This document shows positions 23,501 through 33,619 of a DNA stretch of 64,000 bases, piece after piece. Numbering within the stretch: the first letter of the stretch is position 1; each line of letters starts with the position of its first letter. The translations under genes and the position numbers were made by a program. The notes under the pieces are model-generated. The model was not told where the DNA came from. It made no database searches and saw only the letters and a program-made list of their open reading frames with translations. The stretch is taken from assembly GCA_030686995.1 (NCBI GenBank), contig CM060685.1:25280065-25344064 (forward strand). The letters are read 5' to 3'. The DNA is from Artemisia argyi. Lineage: Eukaryota; Streptophyta; Magnoliopsida; Asterales; Asteraceae.

Positions 23501-25263
23501 TTTTAATGCAAACTGTTGCCCAATCTGCCACCAACTTTTCTAACGGACCAATTTTAACTCATATTAGGCTTCATATATAAACTAAGGGTGTTTGTTTTAG
23601 CTTGTTTTTAGGCTTATGAGCTTATCTTGTTCGGCTTAGTTTTCATAAGCCCATTTTTTTTGGCTTCTTTTCTGACTTATGACTTTAACATAACTTAAAA
23701 CTAAAAAATAAGCCTTCTTAAAAATATGCCGAGCAGAACAAGGTCAAAAGACCCAAAATAACAAACTCCTTAAGACCTAAATAAATCTTTCTATAACAAC
23801 AATACCTAATCCCACTAATGTGCAAGGTACAAGGTAAGTTGACGTAGACAGCCGTACCCCTACCAACAAAAGACCACCGGCTATAAATGAAATTTTTTAA
23901 TCAACCTAAGACTTAACAATGGTCAACTTATATGGTCAAAGTGCCAACTAAAACAACGCTACCTTACTAATCCCGTTGGAGAGGGGTATGGGGAAGGCAA
24001 GATCAAGTAACATTTCCCTAAATACAAAATCAGCATAAACTTGGTGCTAAAAAATTAGTCTCCACCCACATTAACCCATCAAAAGCCAAAACCCCAACAC
24101 AAAAAAACATAACCCCCAAATCCCACATCACATTCTCCAAATCACACCCAAATAACCAACAACAATAAACCCTAATTTCACCGCAATCTTTAACGCCCAC
24201 AAAAGCCGAAAACAATAGACTACTCACATACCCTTCCGGGTCAACTAAAAAGATACTAGCATCCCACTACTCTAGACTTATAAGGGTCTCAAATGTCTTA
24301 TCTGATTCCAATATGGGACGGATTGTTATACAACCACAATCAATTAAACCTCAAAAGCCGAAAGCAATAGACTACTCAGAAACCCTTTTAATTAACTAAA
24401 AACCATGGTAAAAAGTACTAGTACTCTAGTAGCCCACTACTTTAGACTTATAAAGGGCTCCAATGGGACACTTTTTATAAAAATCACAATGTATTCATCG
24501 CTCATTTTTCACATGCTAAAACCAACACCATTTTCAACCTACAAAAATACCCACCACAAAAGGTCAAAAGTTTTAATGGGGTGTTTGTTTAAGCTTATGT
24601 TTCATAAGCTCACTTTTTGTGGCTTATTTTGAAACTTTTCGGCTTATATAAACTTAGGGGGCGTTTGGATTAGCTTATTTTGTTGGCTTATCAGCTTATT
24701 GAGATTTGGGAATGCCAATAAGCCTCCTTTTTTTGGCTTACCCATTTGAGCTTATGGCTTGAATAAGCCATAAGGTTAGCTAATAAGCCAAAAAACAATG
24801 AGCTTATTGGCTTTCCTAAATCTCAATAAGCTAATAAGCCCACAAAATAAGCTAATCAAAACACCCCCTAAGTTTATATAAGCCGAAAAGTTCCAAAATA
24901 AGCCACAAAAAGTAAGCCTATAGAACATAAGCCTAAAACCAAATAAGCCATAAGCCCACTATATAATCTTAAACAAACACCCCCAAATCCCACAATCACA
25001 TTCTTGAAATCACCCACAAATAAATAATAAACCAATAAAATATATATAAAAAATAAAAATAAAAAAAAAGTCAATGAAAAAGGAGTTGACTAACTATCAG
25101 GACCACCAAGCTGAGTAACAGCATCAACAAATCTGTCATGAAGCTCAGCAGTCCATCGGAGGCGTGGCTTTGGATCGGTGGTCAAGACAAGACACGGATC
25201 TCCGATTCCGGCAGCCACCCGGGAAAAGTCTCCTCCATCTAATGAGTGAATGTTGGAGTACAT
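18999..25263 (-). CDS. PHL2: MYB-CC transcription factor, PHR1-LIKE 2/3 type, six coding exons
   Basis: The minus-strand exons are 25263-25095, 22791-22715, 20740-20686, 20442-20364, 19985-19916 and 19322-18999. All have GT/AG borders and join in frame to 257 codons plus stop. The N-terminus MYSNIHSLDGGDF and the block CLVLTTDPKPRLRWT match PHL2/PHL3 (UNE16) proteins. The G2-like MYB domain follows (about 35-87), ending LKSHLQKYR. The coiled-coil MYB-CC domain (about 127-180) contains QMEVQRRLHEQLEVQQRLQL and QGKYLQSILEKACKA. The tail includes AAREELSDLAIKV and a basic KKRQR. Family members bind P1BS-type sites in phosphate-starvation genes. The start was chosen at MYSNIH, 21 codons inside a longer open frame, because it matches the family. 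Intron 1 is 2.3 kb and repeat-rich; intron 5 holds a SINE. Confidence 0.92.
19406..19611 (+). mobile_element. SINE in PHL2 intron 5, antisense to the gene
   Basis: The element has a tRNA-like pol III promoter: box A-like TAGCGGTAAGG (19427-19437) and box B GGTTCAAACC (19465-19474), at normal spacing. It is flanked by 9-bp direct repeats TGGGTTGAC (19397-19405 and 19612-19620). Length about 206 bp fits plant SINEs. Confidence 0.8.
24578..24984. mobile_element. outer foldback MITE in PHL2 intron 1, split by an inner MITE
   Basis: The left arm (24578-24656) from GGGGTGTTTGTTTAAGC to TTATATAAACTTA pairs with the right arm (24869-24984) from TAAGTTTATATAAGC to AAACAAACACCCC. The two arms are complementary over CGGCTTATATAAACTTA and CCACAAAAAGT-type blocks. 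The inner element sits precisely at the centre of symmetry. Confidence 0.75.
24657..24868. mobile_element. inner palindromic MITE in PHL2 intron 1
   Basis: The ends GGGGGCGTTTGGATTAGC and GCTAATCAAAACACCCCC form long terminal inverted repeats, continuing inward as TTATTTTGTTGGCTTAT and its complement. It is flanked by TA on each side, so the TSD may be only TA; the superfamily is uncertain. Confidence 0.75.
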
Positions 25264-25424
25264 TTTTTTATATTTTTTTTTATATATAAATGATGAAATG
25301 AGGGTTTGTGATTGTGATGCATGCATTTATTGTTTAGACAGTGATGTGAGTGAGTGCTTTTTGTTTTGTTTCTTGTTTGTTTATGTTTTTGTGTTTTTTT
25401 TAAGGCAAAAGAAGCCCCTCACAA

Positions 25425-25748
25425 GTCTAGGGTAGGGCCGAGCATCGGTTCGAAACCGAACTGAACCGACAAAAATCGAATCGACCTAAAACCGAAAACT
25501 GTTAAGATATAGAATTGAAACTGAACTGAATATGGTTGGTTTGGTTCGGTTTTGTGTCGGTTCAGTCGGTTTGGCTCGGTTTATATGGTTTAGGTGTATC
25601 TTTTGTCGGTTTTGGGTCAAACCGAACTGAACCGAAACTGAAAACTGTTAATATATAGAAACGAAAATGAACCGAATATGTCGGTTCGATCTGATTCGGC
25701 TCGCTTTTCCGGTTCGACTCGATTTTCTCGGTTTTGTGCTCAGCCCTA
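25425..25748. mobile_element. hAT-like MITE with CGGTT-rich interior
   Basis: The ends AGGGCCGAGCA and TGCTCAGCCCT are inverted; the interior is degenerate CGGTTTGGTTCGG-like repeats. It is flanked by CTCACAA at 25418-25424 and 25749-25755, a probable remnant of an 8-bp TSD. It lies just upstream of PHL2. Confidence 0.65.
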
Positions 25749-26342
25749 CTCACAACCAACTTTATCACCTGCATATCAACTTTCTTTCTCTTCAATTTAC
25801 TTCATTGTTAATTTAGTGTAATAAGACAACCAACACCACCACTCACATTACTCATCTTTGGGCCCACAAGACTCCTCCACGACTCGATCTTGAGGACGAC
25901 CAAGTCCTCCATTTCCTGCCTCCAATACGCCTCTAGATGGGTCGACGTAATAAGGAGCACGCGTCCATGACGCCTTCACCTCAGTACTAGACGCGTCCTA
26001 ATTTGGTTATTAAGCCTGATCTAAGTCTTTTGTTGGTGTTATGAGTCTTGTGTAAGTGTGTTGGTGTTGCTTGTTTTGAATGACCCTACAATTTCACGGA
26101 CAACAGAAATGGTTTTAAAAATCGAAAGGATATTGAATTGGTCTTCTTTTAGTTTTCGGTTTTTTGTTGAACCAGTGTTTCTAGGTTTTTTAGTTGAACC
26201 GACTGGTTCGGTCCGGTTTACAAAACACTTAATATAATATTATATTTATGGGTTCGAACATCCAAAGTCAAAATCACATAGCTATGGGTTTGTGATTGTG
26301 TGAGAATGTATGTGTTATAATTGTGTAAAGTTTACTTTACAG

Positions 26343-26634
26343 TAAGGGTGATCACGGTCCAAAAACCGGACCGAAGACCGAGAACCTGAAAAACCATAGA
26401 CCGAGACCGGACTGAATGTGTCGGTCCGGTCTCGGTCCGGTCCGGTCCGGTCGGTCCGGTCCAATTAGGCAAGATTTGGCAAGTTTTTTCGGGTTTTTGG
26501 TCGGTCCGGACCGGACCGACCGGACCGAGGACCGAATTAGCAAAAAAGCTTAGACCGAGGACCGGACCGAATGTGGTCGGTCCGGTCGGTTTTGTCGGTC
26601 GGTCCGGTCCATCCGGTCCGTTTGCTCAGCCCTA
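26343..26634. mobile_element. hAT-like MITE with GGTCC-rich interior, copy 1
   Basis: It begins TAAGGGTGATCACGG and ends GTTTGCTCAGCCCTA. Perfect 8-bp direct repeats CTTTACAG flank it (26335-26342, 26635-26642), the hAT signature. The interior is almost entirely GGTCC/GGACC and CCGGT/ACCGG words. It is homologous, in inverse orientation, to 34108-34411. Confidence 0.85.
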
Positions 26635-26642
26635 CTTTACAG

Positions 26643-27705
26643 GAAAGAATTGGAAATACTGCAAGACACGAAATCTATTTAAAAAGGAAGGTAAAGCTAA
26701 GAAGATCAATAACAATAAAGTATGCAATGATGATCAATCTTGTTCACGGTACTTTGAAGACTTGTTTGACAATGAAAAAACGGGGTGTCTATCTGCATAG
26801 GCTTGATCTCGTTCATGCTTATTTATGCATCACTTCTATTGCAAACCTGGCTTGTTACAAAAATGATGTTTTCAATGCCTTCTTGTCATAGATCAACAAT
26901 GAATACACGCCATCTCATGCCTATGAAGATGATGATCCCAATCATGAGTAGGTTTCTAAGTAAACCGTTTATTATGATCCATTATGTAACACATTTTACA
27001 TTATTAAAAGAACAATATTAATAGCGGTTGGTCTCATTGATGGCATCAATGTCTTTCTCATCAGTTAACTTCATGTTCGGATAGATAGCCATTCAAGATT
27101 TTAAATAGATAGATACCACTTATTATATACTCCATGCAAGTTAGATTTTGAATCAATGATTTTCAAAAGAAAGTCACTTGATATGTGATCTTTCTTCATC
27201 TTATATTCCTTTTCTAAATATCAATTTGTTTGCAAAAAAAGAGTTAAATTTTGTAACATCATTATTAAAGATATATAGGGAGATAGTCAAAATATGTAAT
27301 ATTCACATATGCTACATGTCAGACTACAATAGGTTACCCTCGCGTAGATGAAAATTGGCCCTGCGACTTACACGTTATGATACATGAGTTAAACGCGATA
27401 AATAAAAAGGGGAAGTAATCGTTGAGTATATATGCATCCAAACGCGGTGAAGATGATACATGAAGCTTGCTCAGATGATCAGAAGCAACATGATCCTTAT
27501 CAAAGTTTATATCTATTTCTAAGTGTTTGGTTCTTTAATATTGTACAAGATTCGATAAAAGTACGTGTAGCCAACGTTGTCATGGAATACAATGTGACAC
27601 ATGAAAGTAGATAGTATAACTAAGAAAAATATTGTGTCCTCATGTCAACTCAACAACATCATTCGCAAAACCCACATGTTGTCACTTGAAAGACAGGGGT
27701 GGGGT
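26643..27705. other. spacer without a recognised gene
   Basis: Short ORFs exist (for example around 26640-26890 in two frames), including a stretch YFEDLFDNEKTG, but each is broken by stops and I recognise no family. It may be a decayed gene or transposon piece. Confidence 0.35.
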
Positions 27706-28253
27706 GTAACACCCCAAAAATGTAAGTTTAGTTAAAAATATTTTAGTTTTTATAAAGTTTTAGAAAGAGCTTTTAGTTAGTATTTAACGAAATAAGGACA
27801 AGTTTTGCTAATATTTAACGAAAAATGGCCTTCTATGTAACGGAAAAGATTAACTATGCAAAAGTAGAAAAAAGTGGTTAAATTATAGAATTACCCTTTT
27901 GGGTCTTTGTAACCCAAGTTCAAAATCTCACCTCAAAAACACACGTGTACAGGGACATGTATATAGGAAAAATAGGAGGGAAAATAGAGATAACTCCAAT
28001 GAAAGAAACATCCACTTGAGGGTTTTGTGTTCAAATTTTGAAGAAAGTGGAAGGGTTATAAGAAAACGTCAAGCCTTCTTGATTAGTTCCTAATCCAAGG
28101 TAAGTGTTAACGTTGATGTTAGTGATTATTCATAGATGAAATTTGGGGATTTTGAAGCAATAGTGTGTATGATGTCTTAGTTAAGGTCTATTTATTTTAA
28201 CCAAGTTTTAATATTTATATTTTGCCGAATTAACCTATAGACTAACACTAACG
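27706..28253 (+). repeat. LTR-like fragment starting TGTAACACCCC
   Basis: The start TGTAACACCCCAAAAATG is a common start of plant gypsy-type LTRs. The fragment is AT-rich, carries no coding sequence, and has no identifiable right end or partner. Confidence 0.4.
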
Positions 28254-29749
28254 AGCAGTGTACCCGATTAATGTAGCTAGTGGGGTAAGTATGAGTCGTT
28301 AGTCAGGAGTGACTTACTAATTAGTTAATCATAAAGGTATTCTAATTAACCTAAACTAATGCAAAGGGGGTTCAGCCTGAGAGACTGGTACGGGTTTTGT
28401 TCTCTATTAATCTACTAAAGCAATTAAATAAACTAAATAACGTAAGACAAACAAAAGAAGTAAAAAGGATACTAAATCAATATTAGGAAGAACGTGTTAG
28501 CCAAGAGTATTTCAATTATTCATTTTTAAAATGTTTTACTAGTGCAATGATTCAAGTTAATTGCAGTCCATCGTTGGTGATTTACTAATGTAAATAACGT
28601 ATGCCTTCTCCCATTATCCTAGCCTCTGACGAGGGTTAATGTTGTCACCATTAACGAAGCCTGCTTAATGAATTTCAACTACTACTTACAATTTATCTAT
28701 AGTGATATATTTTACCAACTTATATGCCTTATTCAATTTTTATCTACCTAATTTGTAAAGTTCTCACTAGTCACAATAAATAAACCTCCCTAGTGCTCTT
28801 TCATATAGACATTATAAGGTAGAATCAGATTTGATTCAAACATTTACTATTGTGATACGGATCTAGGGCTTACAATTCAATTAACCAATTAAAGTTACAG
28901 AATTTAATGATGTATTCCAAAGACCTAGCTACAAGATAACAATCAATCAAGCATATAAACGAGTAAAGTAATATACATAAATAATATCCAACGAGGTAAA
29001 CTAAAGATTGATGTAAATCAAGTTAAAAGCACATAATCTTCATAAATTTGGCTAACACCTAAGGGTGTTAGTCCATAATCTCAGTAGCAACAATAACAAT
29101 CATAACCAAAGAGTATAGAGTATGAAACATAATGAATTCGATACGCTAACTGAATGATTATACGATGAAACTACATTTCAAAGAGTTCTCCTAAGCAATG
29201 ATTGATTTTGCAGAACCTTCTTGCCTTCAAAAGTCGTCTGGGAACCGAGCCTTGTGGTATAAAGTTATGTGGAATTTGTAAAATAGGGTTTCTTTATATA
29301 GTCTTTGAAATTCTGTCGAGACGGCGTATCGAGCTCCTTCGATAGGACGTATCGAGCTCCTTCGATACGACGTATCGGGAAATATTGCGTAGGCCCCTTG
29401 ATTAAAATATTCTAGAATTTGTACAAACCGCATGTGGATACGGCGTATAGGATAATCTGGATACGCCGTATTGATGCCTTAACAATCTTGTGAATTTGAT
29501 GAAGTATTGAATGAATACGCCGTATCCTTGGTGATGAATATGGCGTATTGGATCTCTTTAATGTGGACTTAGCTTGATTTATTCATTTTAGCTCCAAATC
29601 ACGTCGTTTTCCTTAACTTTCACCAATTGCTCTATTATTTACTGTATTTAACAAAAGTATGTAATTAAGTATCATATCTCACATAAATAACATAAAATGA
29701 GCAACATATACGGGATAAATGATGGATAATATTAGTCCTTATTGGATGT
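28254..29749 (-). repeat. diverged LTR-like segment with an ATACG-S-CGTAT array
   Basis: It opens with GCAGTGTACCCGATTAATGTAG, a degenerate match to the block GCAGTGTACCTGATCGATGTAG near the start of the A-D family LTRs. On the minus strand a TATA box (CTATATAAAG, 29292-29301) is preceded by about seven palindromic words such as ATACGGCGTAT and ATACGCCGTAT (29318-29550). The terminus is lost and element A follows directly. Confidence 0.5.
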
Positions 29750-30808
29750 TGATGCGTGTTTGCAACCTCGCAAAAGGTTTTACCTCTCGGATCTTGAGAG
29801 ATTTTACAATCCACCAGGCAGTGTACCGACCATTGTAGTGTAGTAAATGGTAGGTCCGGGGGATTGATCGTTCTCTAGGGAAATAATGTCGTTAGGATTG
29901 AAGTGTAAGTCATTAATAAAAATTTCGGGTATTGAAAGAGTGGGCAGAATTAATTGCTAGTCAAATAAGCCAAAATTACTAATTAAACTAAAAATAATAA
30001 AATAAATAACAAGAAAAGGAAAAGTGGTGAACTTCTTATATGAGACAAATGTGTTTACTTAGATTTCACTACTCACTAGTTATCTCTTATTGATTTGTTG
30101 AGTTGTCACAATTGTTTAGTTGAAGGATTGTATTCCTTAATACCAGTCGTGGGGGCGTGTACGTCCTTCCCCAACTCTATGAATATCTATTTTTTCTTAT
30201 GACGACACTTTTAGTATCCTGTCATAGAATCATCAACATCTACTCATGCATTAAATACAATCAATAAAATTGTAGTACACATCTGATTAGGTTTCTTAAG
30301 ACGTTCAAGCTTGTTACCGTATAGGAGATTAGCAGGCTGACGGCATCAGGTTATAAATCCTGAAGTCGTCAGAAAACCGCTTTTAGGGTTTCGAATCACC
30401 TAGAGACTCTTCTGACGCCGTCCCGTATTAAGTCCACTGGGTTGTCTCGTGTATAGGCAAAGCCAGACGGCCCTGCCATCTTTGTGCCTGACGCCGTCTG
30501 GTGTTAAGTTCCAAAATCTTTCTGGGGCGCCTAGTGTAAAAATCCAACACTTCTCATCATAAGGCGACGACGTCAGCCTCCAAAGCTTGACGCCGTCAGG
30601 TGTAAAAATGTGACTTTCTTGGTTTCCTTGTTTTCTTCATTCTTGAGCATAAACATGTTCGAAAAGCTCCAAAATGCTCCATATTCCAGAAATCACGTTC
30701 CAAGTACCTAAAATGAGAAAAGGAACGATTTGAGGCAATATTTGATCATAAAATCACGACTTAGGGCTTAAATGACCCCCTAAAAGCATATCAAATAAGT
30801 CCTTATCA
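29750..30808 (-). repeat. LTR of element A, 1059 bp, core promoter deleted
   Basis: It starts TGATGCGTGTTTGC and ends GTCCTTATCA. Compared with the 1420-bp LTRs of C it lacks about 360 bases between the GGAGAT block (30325) and the TGACG-palindrome array (30338-30605). The lost part holds the TATA box and leader. Confidence 0.8.
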
Positions 30809-31369
30809 AATACCCTTACACTTGGGATTTGCTTTCCTCAAGCAAATGAGCTTTTATACCAATCAAAATACAAGTTAGGGGTCATTTAACATTAATATAA
30901 AAGTAATTACAACAAATGATCATTCTAACTTAGTAAAAACAAGCACGAAAATTGTACACTAGCACCTCACAATAAGTGTTTGGATATTCTCATCTCTCGG
31001 GTGTTCTAAGTTTATATATTACAAATGGAAATGAAAAAATATCTCTCACTACCTGTCATAACAAATAGATTATCATAGGCTTGGGAAATGATCAAAACCT
31101 CCACCACTTTGGCGTAAGCACCTAGGATAAACTATTATAGAGGTCTTTAAAGGGTTATAACGTTAGGTGTAAGGGTATTGAAAAATATGGTTTGTTAGAT
31201 AAAGGGATATTTTACTGGTGGCAAGTCAATTGTCTTAGTTAATTACATACACAATAAGGCGTTGCTAAGCCAAGACTCGACTCAACTTAAACTAACTACA
31301 AACTCTTTTTGACTCAACATGAATAAAAGAAGCGGATGGTAGCCCGTATGTTTTTCTCTTTTCTTTTTC

Positions 31370-31413
<44 letters not shown>

Positions 31414-31707
31414 TACACTTTTACTCTACCATCCAAAATAATACATCAAAAAGAACTCGCTTTCCCCTTACACTTAAACTTTTACATAATTAAAAATAAA
31501 GACTCGAATTAAGATAATTAAAACATTTGGAGTACTTTTAAAATATTAACGTACAAATGGGGATAATAAATGATGTTCTTCCCCATTACTTCATAACAAT
31601 AGTACTTTACCCATGAGTCCCAATCGTCCCAAAATAATATGTACAAGATATGACTTGACTTAGCAACCATGTAATCAATTAGACAATTAACTATGGGTTT
31701 AAACAAA

Positions 31708-32025
31708 GGGAAAAATAGTAAAATAGCCCGGTTGCCCTGGGTCTAGGCATTTTTAGCCTGATTTTGAAGTATTCTTGATTTAGCCCAGGTTGCCCTGGGC
31801 AACAAGCGTATAGCCACCCGCATGATGACAAGTGTCATTTTTTGGGGCAGCTTTTGTGTTTTTTGGGCAACTTTTATAATTTTTGGGCAACTGAAGGACA
31901 CGTGTCATCATGCGGTTGGCTATACGCTTGTTGCCCAGGGCAACACGGGCTAAATCAAGAATACTTCAAATTCGGGCTAAAAATGCCTAGAACGCAGGGC
32001 AACGGGCCATTTTGGTAATTATCCC
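31708..32025. mobile_element. foldback MITE inside element A, Mutator-like TSD
   Basis: The 318-bp palindromic element is bounded by GGGAAAAATAG and TAATTATCCC. Its interior arms include TTGCCCTGGGCAACAAGCG and its complement. Perfect 9-bp direct repeats TTAAACAAA flank it (31699-31707, 32026-32034). Copies C and D have the uninterrupted site. Confidence 0.85.
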
Positions 32026-33619
32026 TTAAACAAATAACAATAATGCACTAAAGATGAGTGCATACAAGGAAGGCTAAGGCGATTTGGGTGTACATCTGGG
32101 GTGGATTGTAAACAAATTCTTCATTTAAGTAAGATGCTTAAAGTTATAAACGAAAAAGATATGCTCTGAGGGGTGTGCTAGGGGTATCGTGTACTAAAAA
32201 TGAGTACAATGCAAAGGTGTGGGAGAATTACTTGACCAATGAAGTCAACATAATTATAATACAGGTGTAAAACAAGGGTTATCCTAATACCTCTTAGCAT
32301 ATAGTAAATCCAAACTACACGAATGTATTCTCACTAGCGGTCTTGGAATGCATCACTAACGCAAGTTCTAGAATCTAAATACTACCGGTACACTCATAAG
32401 CACCAACAATGAATACTTTTTCCTAAAGATCTAAAGGCGAACCTCACATATTTTGGGTGGAAATTTTTTAGTAGTACGGTTATTGCGCTAGTCATACAAT
32501 TCCTATCCATGAGACGCTTGTTAAGACTAAAGTTTCACTCCTATATGTTGCAAAAAAATTTAAATTTGGTGCCAAAATTACCCTAACAAGTATTTCACTT
32601 AGTTTTATCACACATCTACTATTAAATAAAACAAAAATCATGTGAAGTTGTGGTTTCTAAGGTATCCCAATTTACCGCCCTTACACTTAACTTGAACATT
32701 GTCCCCAATGTTTAAAATAAAAGATGTAAAAGCAAAGTTAAATGAAAATGAAAGAAACTAATACTCCACTAATTCGCTCGGTGTGGACGATATGTTAACA
32801 TGGTTAAATCCTCCTCCAAGAAAATGAACATGTAAAGCTTCACTTATGAGATATAATCATCTTCTTGTCCAATATAACATGTTAAACAACAAAGAAAACA
32901 AACACGAAACCTCGCATAAAATCGGAGGTAAATTCTATATAAAAGTAAAAACTAGAAAGCAAGGTAAGATATAAAAGTAACACCTGATGCCGTCAGGCTT
33001 TAACCCATGACACCGTCAGAAATGATCTGACAGAAGTTTTTATATTTTGTTTCCAGAAATTTTCTGGAAAAATCTAAGTCTTAATACCTGGAATCATTCA
33101 AAACATCCATTGTGACTCGATACAAGCATTTGACTCTAACAAGTACTAATATGTATGCTCAACTCTAATTGTTATCGTTCATGTTCAATCCGTTCTTAGA
33201 CACAAATATGATCTTCCCTTACACTTATCTTTTTGTAAAATACTTTTATATATAATTAAGACGAGGTTAAAGACAAAACAAAGCATTTTCACAATTTATT
33301 TGAAACATGAACAATGAACAAAAAGATAAAACATACATACATAATCAAATAAAAACCAAAAAACAAACAAACAAACAATGAAAAAGAAGCTTGGGTTGCC
33401 TCCCAAGAAATGTTTTTCTTTATTTACGAGTTTTGTAGCTAGACTCAAAGTCACACCCTATTACGTGACTCCATCATCCGTCACGTTCTCTAGGTCATCC
33501 TCTATCTTGGTTTTATACTCCGGACCTAATTGTAAACATTCCCTGTAGAACTCAAATATTTTTTTCATTACGTAGGCTACTCCTTTCTGTTTATCTTCAT
33601 CATTCCTATAGTATATCGA

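Noticed and set aside
25090..25326. start at MHASQSQ for the MYB-CC protein
   Set aside because: The first 21 codons do not match the family, which begins at MYSNIH-like; they are probably 5' UTR.
26571..26891. 106-codon ORF overlapping the GGTCC MITE
   Set aside because: Its N-terminal half is MITE sequence and the remainder has no recognisable domain.
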